Shown: positions 1 through 12,313, counted from the stretch's first letter. The stretch is 64,000 nucleotides of DNA from Musa acuminata AAA Group (GCF_036884655.1 NC_088344.1:32364001-32428000), one strand, 5' to 3'. The notes: generated from the sequence alone by a model not told the origin. Program-made: numbers and translations.

Positions 1-1040
1 TTCAGGACATTGTGGTGATCTCACAAAATCTTAACCAAAATGGTACATTGATAAGAGGGATGTCAATTCATGGTGATCATGCTATTAATTAGTCTCCTTT
101 GTCAAAGATTTTGTCTGATCAACATGATGTGCTCTTCATGCAATTTGGATGGCTTGGTTTTGAGAAAGATAATTTAGTTTGTCAAAACTTTGTTTTAGGT
201 TTGGTTTTAAAGAGAATAATTTCCAATAAGATCTAAAAGGAAATTAACAGGCTTCTTGGTGCGAGCTTGTGATTGTGGGTTTATGAATACAGCTTACATG
301 GTTGAGACCAACATTTTTATAGGATTGTGGGCATTACCATGATTTGATGGTACAAGGCCTTATGGCCTGAAACCCACTCAATTAGCTAGAGGTTTGGTAA
401 GCTTCGATCCTGTCCCAACCTAACCGATTAGTCATCTTGAACGGGTTTGATCCATGTGAAGTCGATTTTACCCAATGGATTTGAATTGGGATCTTTGAAG
501 TGCCAGATGTTCTGACATATGGATAGTCTAGTTGGCACGTCTATATCCCATGGTATGGCAAACGTTAATGTATTAGATTTTTGTCTAATGTTGTTGGTTG
601 GTCATATATCCTGAGATGCACCTTTGTTCAATAGCGACAAAAGATCCATGTAGCCGTTATGACAATATGTCGTTGTTATTATTGTTGTATCATAAGATGC
701 AGTTTCTGTGCATTGGGTTTTTATTCTGTGTGCACCTCAGTCACCTCTTGCTAAAGCCACTTAGCTTTGGTTAATTGGTGAGGACCTTGGCGCGCTATGT
801 GCCTTAGCCTTCAACAAAACTGTCTCTAACTTTATTCAATTAGGACTTATAGAAATGCTTATGACTGATTCAAGAGCTTATTATGCTACAACTTGCAAGA
901 TGAGTGATGATAACTTCCACTAACTTATGAGCTTATAAATTTTTGCAATATTGTACATCATGTGTATTTCCTAATATTATAATTATAGCCAAGCTTTCCT
1001 TAATGGACACAATGTATCGAACTTTTTTTCCTTTATGCAG
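1..1040. other. No recognisable coding sequence at left edge; probably intron of the SAM-domain gene
   Basis: I see no exon-like reading frame, RNA gene or clear repeat here. The first supported exon of the SAM-domain gene starts at 1041, directly after a pyrimidine-rich acceptor ending in CAG. The gene's N-terminal exons therefore lie either to the left of the window or in unrecognised short pieces of this stretch. Treating it as intron is an inference from the open 5' end of the gene. Confidence 0.4.
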
Positions 1041-2871
1041 CCTGAGGAACCTCTAACAGTTTCTGGCTTACTACACTCATTAGGTCTTGGAAAATATGCC
1101 GTACTATTTCAGGCAGAAGAGGTATTATTTTCTGTCAATTTTATTTTTTAGAATACTTCTTGGTGCTTAAATTTCTGGTGTACTTTAAGAGTCTTCTACA
1201 ACTATTGAGAACTTGAAATATTTGTTCATATTATTCTATCGGGTGTTGAGAATTTTACTAGTCAAGTGATCTAGACTATAGTCAAATATGCCATAGGTTT
1301 TAACTATATTGTGTTAGAAATCTATCTTATCGTTTTGCATGAGGTAACATGCTCAATGGTATGTGTTAGGAACTTTAGAAATAAATTTATCTGGTATATT
1401 ATGATTATGTAAAACTTTTTCTTTATGTCACATCTTCACTACATGAATGCATGTAAAATTTATGTGAACTTGCAAATCCATGTTTGGATGTTTATGCATG
1501 CTTACATGTAGATCCATTCAAATTTTTTATAAGATTAGTTGTCATGATATGGGCTTGATAGGCTAACTAATCTATCAACTTCGTTTGACCTAAACCACTG
1601 TTCAAAATGCTTAAGGTAGAAGTTGATAGAAGTACACTTATCAGACCTGTATAAGTCAATCTTAATCTTTTCCACTTTCAATATACGACTAATCAGGGTG
1701 TTATAATTTTCCCCCTCAAGGACTTTAACGTCTTCGTTAAGGCCCAGCATAGCCCAGATTAAACTCAAGCATGATACATGTGAGGCGTAGCCTAATGGTG
1801 GTTCCACATCATGACGAGTCGTCCTTTGACTCCATCCACGGGTAGCCCTTTCCTACTCGAGCCTTCTTACCATGCTCAATTACTAGGTCAGCTCTGATAC
1901 CAAATGTCACGACCCGAGCTTGATAGGGTAATTGACCCATTAACTTTGTTTGACTTAATCTATGGATTAAAATGTTTAACTTTAAAGTTGATAGTAATAT
2001 ACTCATCAAATATTTATAAGTCGATCTTAATCTTACCCACTTTCGATGTGGGACTAAACGGGTGTTACACAGATACTTCTGATATTTAGAAAGAAATTTA
2101 TTTGAATTAGCCAATATTATTTATAGAAATTTATTCCTCACATGTACTCTTGGGCAATCGCATCCAATTTTAATGCTAAAAAGGACATAAAAGTTGGCTA
2201 TAATACTTACAAAACTAGATTTGACACTATTTGATTTAAAATAGAATATCTAATCTACTTTAGACTCTACAGTACTTGGAACTAATAAAGTTTCCTGAAT
2301 GGACATCACTAAAGTTTGCCTGAACCAGTTGGTACTTATGCTTCTTGTTCCTGTGAGACCATCGATTATAGATAATGCTTAAGATTGACATTATGGAGTT
2401 TTGTGCTCATAATCACTGTATTGCATCTGGTTGCAGGTGGATATGACTGCGCTGAGGCAGATGGGAGACAATGACCTCAAAGAATTGGGAATTCCCATGG
2501 TGACTTTACATTGCTTTCAATGTCTTCTTTTGCTTGTATATTATCCACAATTAGGCTTTTCCTGAAGTAAATTTCCCAACATATTATTCCTTAAGTACCT
2601 GTTTATAAGATTAATTCAGATGTTTGATATATTTTACCTTGTCCAAATAAAGAACTTTGACAAACTACTTGCCATATTTGAACAATAGTTCATTTGAATA
2701 TTTTTAGTTTGTCGTTTTAATTTGATAGTTTCTGTTATTAGTACATGTATGTAGTTCTTGTTTTGTCTTTTATTAAAGCTTGAAACTAACATTTCTTCTA
2801 TGTAGGGCCCTAGGAAGAAAATCCTTCTTGCAGTGGTATCTCAAGCAAGACATCCACAACGGCAACGGTGA
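1041..2871 (+). CDS. SAM-domain protein, last three exons (5' partial)
   Basis: Three exons, 1041-1121, 2437-2499 and 2806-2871, join in phase 0 with GT..AG borders and encode 69 residues ending at TGA (2869-2871). The peptide is a compact sterile alpha motif: a GLLHSLGLGKYAVLF helix region, then EEVDMTALRQM, then DLKELGIPMGPRKKIL. SAM domains mediate protein-protein or RNA contacts. In small plant proteins of this kind the SAM domain sits at the very C-terminus, as here. The N-terminal part, usually basic and poorly conserved, lies outside the window or in unseen exons. The first intron (1122-2436) carries a TRIM element. The molecular role of the plant family is poorly known. The domain call is firm; the gene name is left open. 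Confidence 0.85.
1540..1705 (-). repeat. 3' LTR of the TRIM element (decayed copy)
   Basis: This 166 bp copy aligns along its length with 1905-2069. Shared blocks include the CTTGATAGG segment near one end, AAGTTGATAG in the middle and AAGTC.ATCTTAATCTT near the other end. Its termini are mutated (TATAACACCC instead of TGTAACACCC on the minus strand). It follows the purine-rich tract, so it is the 3' LTR in element orientation. Confidence 0.75.
1905..2069 (-). repeat. 5' LTR of the TRIM element
   Basis: This 165 bp copy has intact TGT..ACA termini and is followed, in minus orientation, by two bases and the Met-tRNA primer binding site. It contains the TCCCACATCG string seen near one end of several plant short LTRs. 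That last comparison is from memory. Confidence 0.78.
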
Positions 2872-4081
2872 GAAAACCAAATGCCAGTTGATTTTGGGTT
2901 TGTTTTTGTTATGGCAATTGAGACACCAAATTGTAGGATCTTATCCTCAATTAACGCTTATTTTCATACCCATCTTTGGAATCTAATGTTCTCAGATGAT
3001 TAAACCTTTCATTCATCAGTGGCAATTGAAAGCTTTTTCAAATTGGTGTTGCACAATTTTATCCTTGCACTTACTAAATAATGCGGGACACAAAGCTTGA
3101 AAAAGCACAGTATTTAGAGATGAAAGTAGTTGGTGTTACGGCTAGCTAGACAACTTATTTAATCATTTCATTGACTGAAACGAAGAACTCTGCAACAAGA
3201 CAACTTATTTATACACATGCACCGATTATTTGTTTTTCCTTACCTTGAAGGTTGCTGGGTTCGCTCAATGTAAGTAGATTGAAGGTTTCTGTAATTTTTC
3301 TCGAGGCATTTTCTAGCTGTCTGTGTCAAGTATGTCATTTAAAAAATATCATCTGTTCTGTACAAACCTGTCCTTGGGTTTTTGTCTCTCTCGGAACAGT
3401 TTGAGGCAAGTTGCCATAAATAATGATTATTTATTTGTCATGTAGAGAAATTCTTTAGATTTGGTCAGTGGGAGGGAGAATTGACGTGATGCCTTCTTTG
3501 AAGAGCATCCTCGGTTAATCTTATGGATTCAAGGGAAGAGTTCCTTTGTGTTGACTATGGAGCTTATACTTAATTGTATTGATAGATCACTTATGACCAG
3601 TGTTGATATTATGTTTAGTTATTGATGAAAGATCATATTGGTTTGTTGGGTCAATCTTCGCAAGGGCGGAATTGATCTAAAGACCCGGTCAATCTACCGG
3701 CCAACAACACCATGATGGCTTGTTGGACCAACCTACACCATCTACTGTATTCAACTGTTATAATAGTTCTTCCCAAATGTTACCTCATCCTACCTGCTTT
3801 TGAAAGGTACGGAAACAAGTCACACATCGGAAGCTCCAACTAGGATTAAAAAAAAAGGGAGAAGAAATTAAGATAAAAGGAACAAATTTACACACATTCG
3901 AATCCACCAAGCCTTTGTCCACATGGCCGTTCCCAAATAGTTACGGAAGAGCTTACAAACAAAGACGTACAAGCTTCCATTCTTCCACAGACTCCCTACT
4001 CAACGAGCTCACACCATCCCTCGCTCGGTAAGAGAGAGATGAAAGGCGAGCCAAACTCTTAACGCACTCGGCCGAGTTGAC
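2872..4081. other. Intergenic region between convergent genes
   Basis: This stretch holds the 3' flanks of the SAM-domain gene (+) and the U-box gene (-). It is AT-rich with no supported reading frame. At about 3640-3720 there is a short GC-richer patch with local inverted similarity (a GTTGG.. string and ..CCAACAAC) that could be remnant repeat DNA. I cannot assign it. Confidence 0.4.
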
Positions 4082-5941
4082 TCAGAACTTGGCTGAGTTG
4101 ATCCCGGCCGGCCTGTTATCGAAAACGTTGCGTCGCGGCCGAAGCGACATCAGCCCGTCCGAGAGGGCGCTACTGACGTCGTCCCCCGGATCGAACCCCA
4201 GGGAGGCCGCGGCCTCATTGTCGCCTTCCTCCCCTTGAATCGCCCTCAGTGCCCTCCTTGCCATCTCCCCCCGGGGCCCTCTTCCGCCGCCCTCCGTCGC
4301 CACCCTCGTCAGCTCCTGCTCCGCTCCCGCCGCCTTCGCCAGGCCCCGGAACCGTAGGCTCCCTTGGCTCATCCAGTATAGCACCGCCACGCAGTGCTCC
4401 TCCTCCGCTGCCTCCAGCGGCGGCCCCCTCATGAGCGCCACCAGTGCCGCCACTGCGCCGGCGTCCATCAGCGCTGCGCGCCCCTCGTTGCAGCTGGCCA
4501 GGTTATGGATCACCATCAACGCTATCCTCGCTGGCTTAGTGCCCTGCCCCAGAGTGGCCGCCTCTTCCTCCCTCTCCCTCGCGACCGCGAGCAGCGCGTG
4601 GACTGCTCCCGGGGCGCGCGCGATCTTGGTCCGGTTGGCGGCGGCGAGGGAGAGGTGGTAGAGCGCCATCCCTGCGTCGCGACGGGCGCGGGGGCCGTCG
4701 GCGGAGGGTCGGGCGAATAGGTTAAGGAGCGGCGGGATGGCGCCCAAGACGCCCATCGTGGTGCGATTCTCGTCCTGGAGGGCGAGGCCGAACAAAGCGC
4801 CGGCTGCGTGGTCGCGGGCCTCCGAATGGCCCCTCCGGAGCACCTCCACGATCGCCGGCACTATCCCCGACCTCAAGATCCTAACTTTATTCACCGGCTC
4901 CAGCGAAAGGTTCGCCAACGCCGCGGCAGTGTTGATTTGGACGGCAGCGCAGGACGAGAGGAGCATAGGCCGGAGAGCGCCGAGGAGTTGCGGGGTGCAG
5001 AGGGCGACGCGCCGGTCGCAGCTCTCCCTCGTGGCCTGTCGGAGGGCTGCCGCGGCGGATTCTTGGTCCCCCTCATCCAAATCCATCAACTTGGTCAACA
5101 CCTCTTCCATCGCATCGGTCGTCCTCCGCGAGGGCGAATTGGTGAATCTTGGAGCTTGCTCTCGACCTAATCTTTCGTCGACGACCACGATCTCAGAAGA
5201 AGAATAGGAAGATGACGAGTGATAAGAGGATGATGACGGAGTAGACGCCGACGAAAAGCTTGAGGATTTGTTCTTCCCTCGTTGTCGCTCGGAGAGAGGG
5301 GGAGAAGTGGTGGGGTTCATCGTCTGCTTCGACTCCTCCAACACCGATGGCAAGATGCCATCTTTCGCATCCTTTCCGCCATCAACGAACTCGGAAGCTC
5401 GCAATTCCATACCTTTTTCTTTACCTCCATTGCAGACTTCATCTTTTCCGTCTTTTCCATCACCAGAGAGCACCGCTGCCGAGCCGGTGGCGACAGAGGC
5501 AGCAGCAGAGGGAGGGAGAGGTTGATCTTGGGGCATGAGGCGGCGGACAATGGCCACGGCGGCTTCCGGGGGGATGGGAAGGGGAGGGGGGAGGCCGCAG
5601 CGGGAGCACCAGGCGACGATGGCGGCCTTGAGGGCGGCGTTGGAGATGAGGAGGAGGGGCGGCGCAGCCTCCGGCGAGGAGAAGGGGAGGTGGAGATCAA
5701 GGGGAAGGCCTGGTGGAGGAAAGGCGAGGTCGAGGCAGGCCTGGATGCAGCTGCGCTCGAAGGTGTGGCCGGAGGGGATGATGACGGGATCAGCCATGAT
5801 GGAGCGGGAGATGGGGCAGAGGAACTCCACCGGCATCTCCGCCGTGAAGGAGGGCGCGGGCGAAGTCGATGCGGAGGTCGACGGCGAGGTGGCCACCGAC
5901 CGGCGGAAGGACAGCTTCCATCGCTGCTTACTACTTCCCAT
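4082..5941 (-). CDS. U-box / ARM-repeat E3 ubiquitin ligase (PUB38-41-like)
   Basis: A single uninterrupted frame of 619 codons, starting at ATG (5939-5941) and ending at TGA. After a basic Ser-rich N-terminus (MGSSKQRWKLSFRRS), residues about 37-110 form a U-box: VEFLCPISRSIMADPVI, then PSGHTFERSCI. This fold recruits E2 enzymes for protein ubiquitination without metal ligands. A Ser-rich linker (about 220-255) precedes armadillo repeats from roughly residue 275 to 580, with repeated AA.AL.NLS-type helices such as NTAAALANLSLEP and AARDHAAGALFGLAL-like segments. The N-terminus resembles Arabidopsis PUB40 and its relatives in the PUB38-41 group, which have the same U-box-then-ARM layout. The coding sequence is very GC-rich, so long open frames on the opposite strand are shadows. 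Substrate and exact orthologue cannot be told from sequence. Confidence 0.93.
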   Translation of the reverse strand: MGSSKQRWKLSFRRSVATSPSTSASTSPAPSFTAEMPVEFLCPISRSIMADPVIIPSGHTFERSCIQACLDLAFPPPGLPLDLHLPFSSPEAAPPLLLISNAALKAAIVAWCSRCGLPPPLPIPPEAAVAIVRRLMPQDQPLPPSAAASVATGSAAVLSGDGKDGKDEVCNGGKEKGMELRASEFVDGGKDAKDGILPSVLEESKQTMNPTTSPPLSERQRGKNKSSSFSSASTPSSSSYHSSSSYSSSEIVVVDERLGREQAPRFTNSPSRRTTDAMEEVLTKLMDLDEGDQESAAAALRQATRESCDRRVALCTPQLLGALRPMLLSSCAAVQINTAAALANLSLEPVNKVRILRSGIVPAIVEVLRRGHSEARDHAAGALFGLALQDENRTTMGVLGAIPPLLNLFARPSADGPRARRDAGMALYHLSLAAANRTKIARAPGAVHALLAVAREREEEAATLGQGTKPARIALMVIHNLASCNEGRAALMDAGAVAALVALMRGPPLEAAEEEHCVAVLYWMSQGSLRFRGLAKAAGAEQELTRVATEGGGRGPRGEMARRALRAIQGEEGDNEAAASLGFDPGDDVSSALSDGLMSLRPRRNVFDNRPAGINSAKF

Positions 5942-7020
5942 GTGGGCTCGATTCCTAGTCCAAGCCAGCCATTCTTGGTATCCTTCGATCCCTTTCTTTT
6001 CTTGGCTCTCTGTCTCTCTGGTGGAAGGAGAAGAAGAAGAAGAAGAAGCAAAGGGAAGACTTTAGTGGAAGGAGCGAGGCGAGGTCGAAGACATGAGGTT
6101 GTCGTCTATTTATGTTTCTTTATCCCCCTCATGTCATCAACACAATTATTTTATATTATTTTTATACACCATCTGAAATTCTATACTTGAAATTTCTTAA
6201 AACTCAGCTCATAATTGATTGCATCCTTAAAAATTTGTATCTTTTCTAAGTAGTAATTATTTTTTCAATCTTTTCAAATAACTTTACATGTTCATCTTAA
6301 AATTCCTAATTCAATCTCATAATTTTTTAATATTATTTTTTAAATTATTGAACATGGGAATTTATAAGCCGTTCAGTATACTATTATTATAATTTTTGAA
6401 GCTCTTCTTTATCTTAATCATTTTATTTTTATTATATTAATAACATCTTTATTATTTTTATTTTATAAAGATGATCATGAAAAAATATAAATTGTTTAAT
6501 AGAGTCCTAATTGAATTGGGAGAAGAGATTCGATGAAGAATCATGTAAAAAATCTAATGTATATTCAATAAAAACTCATTGATGCCTAGGTTAGTAATAG
6601 AGTCCCGATTGAATTAGATTTGCTTTTGTGCTCGTCACAAATTGATGTGTCGGAGAGAACAGTGATTCGATAATAATCATATAAAAGAAATAGTAGAAAT
6701 CCAATGTCTTTCCTTATTCGTCGAGGATATATATAAAGACTTTTTATGATAGAGTGATTGTTGAGGCGCAAGCCGAGGTTAATGGAGGAAACAATTATAT
6801 GAATCATCCAACTATCATTTAAGTTGTGCAATCATACGTCGAATCATCGGGTGTTATAATTATAAAGTAATAATTTACCTTAACACGAGGGATCATAAAT
6901 TATCATCCTATCAAGATGTTTTTGTCAGCAACGATGGAATTTCCCTAACATGTTTATCGGGTGAGTATGATATGCTATCATAAATGATAGTTGTTAAAAA
7001 AAAGAAGATAATACTTAGAT
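5942..7020. other. Upstream region of the U-box gene, AT-rich intergenic DNA
   Basis: The proximal 150 bp contain a GAA microsatellite (about 6027-6050) in the likely leader of the minus-strand U-box gene. From 6100 the DNA becomes very AT-rich. An imperfect direct repeat is visible: a segment beginning ATAGAGTCCTAATTGAATT at about 6500 recurs as ATAGAGTCCCGATTGAATT at about 6598, each followed by a GATTCGATRA..AATCAT block. I see no gene. Confidence 0.5.
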
Positions 7021-9807
7021 AACAAGAACTAGAATTAGAATAATAATTAAAAAAAGATCAATCATCCATAAATAACAAGAACTAGAATACTTGATAGACC
7101 TTACTCATCATAAAAAGATACTAACTCAGTGGCTCAATTGATGGTTTTAATGGTCACAACCCTCTTAAAACATGGTACCAGTCCTGTGGACTCAATCATA
7201 CCAGTGTAGTGTGGCTATCAGCAATCCACATAATTGTAATTGCTGGCTAAATGAAACATGCAATTCTCTATTCTATGTACAAATGATATGTACAAAACGA
7301 GAGCTGTGTGATTTTGGAGACAATAATGGCTTTATGTAATGATCTTGATGAGATTTTGCACATAAAGTAACCAATGATCTTTATGAACATCTGAAGAAAT
7401 GGAGTGGCTGACAAATGATTGAAGCATGTCCTGCATCTCTCTGTCAACATATCCTGAGAATGATTATACCTACCCCCAAGAAAACTAGATAATTATTATT
7501 AGCAGTCAATTTAGATGTGTGCTCTTTCAGCAGCAATCTAACATCAATAGAAGTGCACTATTTGTTGTTCATGGTCTTCTTTATTGAAACTGTTGTGGAT
7601 AAACATATAGCCCAGCCAAAAGTTTCAAGAGGTGAGGAGCTGCCTGCAACTCAGGTATTCCAGAATGCAATGTGGAGTTTGAGTATAAACTTCTATTTCC
7701 AATGATGCCTGACATATATGCCAACCTCAATAATTTCATCAGCAAAGTTTCTTAGAATTGAGTCTTATCTCAGAACTCACCTCTTTCTATTTCTTGTTGT
7801 CATAACCTTCTGCAGATCAGGCTGGCAAAGAGCTGATTAAGAATAGATAGATAGACCTTCTCTGACCTTGGGGCATTCAACCAGTTGGCTTCTCCAAGAA
7901 CAACCAGTCAATGATGTCCTGTGGAAGGTCCTATCAAAGACCAGTTGTGTGACAACTTGGAAGTTTCACTTGGAAATCTAAGTCACTGTTGAGTTCTATA
8001 TCTTTGTCTGCTCTGATGAACTGTGTTTTAATTACATCCTTTGCACCCAAAAACCTTATCTCTTGTCCTGTCTTTGCTCTTAAATATCAATCACTTCATT
8101 GAGACTACCAAAAAAGCATTTCAAATTTCAAAGGGGGGTGTCCACAAGATCTGCTAGCCTTTCATCATTGCAGGAACATCACTTGCTTTCTGGGTTCCCA
8201 ACAAAATGCATTAGTTTTGTGAGTGATCTCTAACACCTGCCCTGCATTCATTCTTTTGTTCCATCAACTGATTTATGTGAAGGATATTCCATTTCCTGTG
8301 CCATTTGTTTGGATGAATCGCACGCTGCACATCTTGGTCTTGTAATCCTAATTGCTTGAAGCCTTCTTCTTGTTCTTCTTATAAATGATTTGATGAGACA
8401 AAATACAAATAATGCCTTGAATGTGTCAGCAGGGAATGTTTCCATGCTGCAAATGATAAAAAGTGCACATTTTCTTTCCTTCCCACATGACTGTTAAACC
8501 CAATCAAGGCAGAGAAGAAAACTTTGGACTCTGTCAATGGTTTTCATTGCAGTAACTCTTGACTGCCCACTTGGAAATGGTTGCAACATGCAAGCATCAT
8601 AGCTTTTGTACATGGCAGGAATCTGATGAAACATGTTGTGCAGAATATGCTTGGCAATAATATCAGCTGAACTGATCATATGATATGCCTCAATACAGTA
8701 AACCAGTTTGCTCACCTGATCCATTCTTAGAGATTTGCCAACTTTGTCCATGGGGATGATTGTGGCCATGTATACAGCACTCCATTTTTAATGTTACATT
8801 GTTAATAAATGGAAATCTCTCAAGAAAAACAAATAGAACCATTTTTCTTTCTGATGTTTTGTTCTTGTCATGTTAGATGGCTCCTACTGATAAGCTTTCT
8901 TGTCAAAATCTCATTTATGGAAGCTAAAAACTTTGATCCCTCACTAGTTTATGCCATGAAGTAATGATTTAGGTACAATAGACTGTGGGGTCAGACAGAT
9001 AAAGGTGAATCACTTAGTTAGTTCATTATGAACTTTGAAACATCTGGTGACTATAATTGTATCCACCACAAACAAAAAGTTGCTACAGAGCTGTAGCTTT
9101 ACAGATAGAACATGTACTTGATTTATTCTTCTCAGTTAAGCTTTCCTGAGCCTTCCAATGCAGAAGAAAGCATGTCAATAATTCACCACTGAAATTGGCA
9201 CAACACTCCAATCTAGAAGAAAGTATGGCAACAGTTTCTTACATCAGCCCATACAAGAATGCTTTTTATTTGTTGTGTGAGAGCATCCAAAGACATAATT
9301 TCTTATTATTTGTTGTGTGAAAGCATCCAAGTAGTTTGTGTTGAGATGAGTGAAAGCATTTTCTTGCCCATATTAGGCCTTAGGGTGTCAGTGCCAAGTA
9401 GCAAGCTTCTGTGATTCTATTGGGTCAGCCAAAGTTCCCAATGGCATGGAGAAGATGACCAGCCACCCAAGGAAAGATACATGTCTCATGGAGGAGGAAA
9501 AGGTTAGCTTCACATTCCTATCCAGAATAACCTCCTTTTCTGTGACCATGATCAAAAGGTGCAACTTGTCTAACTTTTTACCACTGCTTACCTACTTCAT
9601 CCTCTCTTCTCCATCCTTTTACTGACTTGTTTGATCAAAGGACTCAAAAGAGGAAAAGGCTTCATAGTTTTCTTTTAATTATTATCAGAAAAGCTTCATA
9701 GTTATCATTACAGGATGTCCAAGTCAAGTGGGAACACATGAGGGGTATACTTTTTTGTGCCTCTGGTGAAGCCAGAGGTAAAGGACAAGCTAGCTGTCTG
9801 TCCTGAC

Positions 9808-9810
<3 letters not shown>
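7021..9810. other. Intergenic region without recognisable gene
   Basis: Base composition is moderate rather than extremely AT-rich. The only frames are short, and none resembles a known protein. Small direct repeats occur: ATAACAAGAACTAGAAT at about 7019 and 7072, and TTATTTGTTGTGTGARAGCATCCAA at about 9267 and 9307. A non-coding transcript cannot be excluded from sequence. Confidence 0.4.

Positions 9811-9845
<35 letters not shown>
9811..9845. repeat. (AG)n microsatellite
   Basis: A nearly perfect run of about 17 AG dinucleotides, seen directly in the sequence, in otherwise unremarkable intergenic DNA. Confidence 0.95.
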
Positions 9846-12310
9846 TGATGACAATTATAATGTGCCTTAGTCTAGATGAAAACATTGAAGTTGGATTAAC
9901 TTTAAAGCAATCAAGGTTGCTTTAGCATAAAGATAATATAATCTACCAAACCAGATGAACAATCCTCTCTTGTTTCTCTTGTAACCCAAAAGAAGAAGAA
10001 GAAGAGGAAGACAAATTATGATTAGTGTACCAGTAATTGTTCCAGAACAAATGGAGATGCAGCACATTTCCAAAAGAAGCATTATTTTAGTTTCAGAATC
10101 CTACCAAGATCACATATGCAATGTGTTCATTGCCAATAGAACAATTCAAAAGAGAAGACTTTGATTTGTGGAGGAGAAGAAGCTCCAAGTTTGTCTTATT
10201 CTGCACTATATGATAGTGCCTGTTGCTTTCTCTTGATCTTTAATTTGCTTCTAGCATTGTCTTCTTAATGTATTATTGGAGTGATAATTAGAAAGCTTTC
10301 CAGTGTTGCCTCAATAATTAAAGATAGCATGACCAGATTAACTAAAATTTTCAAGGCACTTTTCTTTTGTGTTTGTGATGATCAAATACTGTTTACAGTT
10401 TGTGATTGTGATATACTATCTATAGTTCTTCAACCAAGATTAGCCAGTATTATTTGCAGATTATGTTTCACTCTTGATAGGAAAGATAAATATAATGATC
10501 TGAGATGGAGTTTCTCAAGATCATCCAAGAATTATGGACAAGGTATGGCTTCATTTTTCACTGGATATGCTAAAATCTCTTTCTGCTAATTGTCTTTGAT
10601 GATGTCTCTTACCAACCTCTCCAAACCATCATATTTATTGAGATGAAATAGACAGCAAAAGATCTACCTGATGCCTATGGTTTCTACCAACTGCAGCCTG
10701 CTTTGGATTCTCTGCCAAATTGTGTAGGTTGACTGGAAATAGTTCCTGCACTGCTGTTCTTGGTGTGGGCCTTTTCAGAGTGCTCAGGAGCTTAATGAAT
10801 GCAGGATTGGAGTAGTAATCATAACAAATGCAAACAGAAGCAGGTATTTGGCATAAGGTTTCAGGATTGAGACACAAACATTGGCCAAGTTCCAAGAAAA
10901 AAAAACAACAAGATCTGAAATGCATATTGCTGACTCTTATCAATTCTCTTTCTTCTGATTACAGATTTTTCCTCCAAACATAGAGTACAGTTGATCTTCT
11001 CCAAAATTTACAGTTTCTGAAAGCTTTTACAAAGAGTTATATCTGATCTCTTGATTTTGCTTACATAATTTTCTCCTCCAGTATCATTTTCAGAATCATA
11101 GTCATGATAATAAAAAGCAAGCTAAATAGATTTGGTTATCCTCTTTAGGAAACACAGAGCTTTCATGAACTCTGAATCCAACTTTGGAGGCAAGCAGAAG
11201 AGTTAATTATTCATGAAGCAAGTGTAGTTGGAGTCAATCTCAAGTTCAACAAAGAAACATAAACAATAATTTTACAGTGCTTTTGAGCACATCTTTATGT
11301 CTCTGAAGTTCTTGAATGCCCTGCTGCAGTTCACAGTGAAATGCCACCATAAAACCCAATCATCATTTCAATCAACCAGAGAGCCATAAGTGATGAGCTG
11401 ATGGTTGATCTTAATTAAAAAAGAAAGAAAGAAAGAAAGAAAGAAATTTGAATGAATGTAATCCGAGAGTAACGATAAGCCGAGACTATTTTTAGTCTCG
11501 TATCTTGAAAGAAAGAAAGAAAAAAAAGAAAGAATTTCTTTTAATGATAAAAAAAATATCATATTTCATATCTCATATCATATTTTAATCTATTTCTATC
11601 GGAGACTATATCGAAGGTACATCCGACAACTCTAACGATTAAGTCAATTTTAATTTATTATGAAAAAAAAATTATAAAATTAATTTAAATGAAATTATAT
11701 ATCATCTTATATAATGTTTGTTATATGATTATCATCGTCGATTTGTTGACATAACATATTCAATGGATGTGTTATCATCTCCATATTGACTTATCTCAAT
11801 ATGTTTGAGTTTTGATTGATCGAAAATAATAATATTATCAAATTTTTAAGAGAAGACAAAATATTTTTTGTAGACGAGTCAAATTTCTTTCTGTCTGTTG
11901 GTCACAAGAGTTGGGTAAACCAAAACCTGTCGAATCCTTTTACATTCCAAGAAAGAACACAAAACTGAATCAACGCATGAATTACTCCACGCTTTGGGTA
12001 GAGTTCTTTGATGGAAGGATGGGAGTAAACATCACAAAAGCTGTGAGGTGACTGATGAAGATCCACATGATTCATGCACCTCCATGACATGAATCTTGGT
12101 GGGTTCCACGAGAGAATCCAGATGTAACATGATCTAGCTGGAGCATTGTGTTCATGTACCTCCCCCCACCCCCTCCCCCTTTTGATCTGCTCTTTCATGC
12201 TGCCCTGAACTCTGGCAAAGCTCTGTGGTGATTCATGGAGTCTGGAGGTGTGCCAGCTATTTTGGGTCTCCCCAGCTGGTCTGATGATTATTAATGGAGG
12301 CCCCAGCACT
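9846..12310. other. Intergenic region; GAAA-type simple repeats and a small hairpin
   Basis: No supported gene. Between 11420 and 11535 two GAAA-rich tracts flank a perfect short inverted repeat, GAGACTA-TTTT-TAGTCTC (about 11482-11500). From 11540 to 11880 the DNA is AT-rich and TE-like but without identifiable termini. Short frames in this region have no family signature. Confidence 0.4.
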
Positions 12311-12313
12311 GCA

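Larger units (their letters stand above)
1540..2069 (-). mobile_element. TRIM (terminal-repeat retrotransposon in miniature), two LTRs with PBS and PPT
   Basis: Two similar direct repeats of about 165 bp lie at 1540-1705 and 1905-2069. Read on the minus strand, the intact copy starts TGTAACACCC and ends CGTGACA, giving TG..CA termini. Two bases inside it is the complement of the initiator-Met tRNA 3' end, TGGTATCAGAGC (1891-1902), a standard primer binding site. At the far side, CTTGAGGGGGAA (about 1709-1720) precedes the second LTR and fits a polypurine tract. The internal region is only about 200 bp with no coding capacity, which defines a TRIM. I could not find a matching 5 bp target-site duplication. 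The LTR at 1540-1705 is the more decayed copy. The element sits in an intron, antisense to its host gene. Confidence 0.8.

Noticed and set aside
1905..2069. Identification of the TRIM as a Cassandra element with 5S rRNA promoter boxes
   Set aside because: Only a loose similarity to the A and C box strings, with wrong spacing (about 40 instead of 32 bases). Not enough to name it.
5282..6190. Long plus-strand open frame (302 codons), with other frames over the U-box gene
   Set aside because: It lies antisense to the GC-rich U-box coding sequence, is dominated by Gly/Arg/Glu, and has no domain. High GC depletes stop codons in all frames.
8494..8769. Minus-strand frame of 91 codons with ordinary amino acid composition
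   Set aside because: No splice-linked continuation, no known family and no promoter signals. Left as unannotated intergenic sequence.
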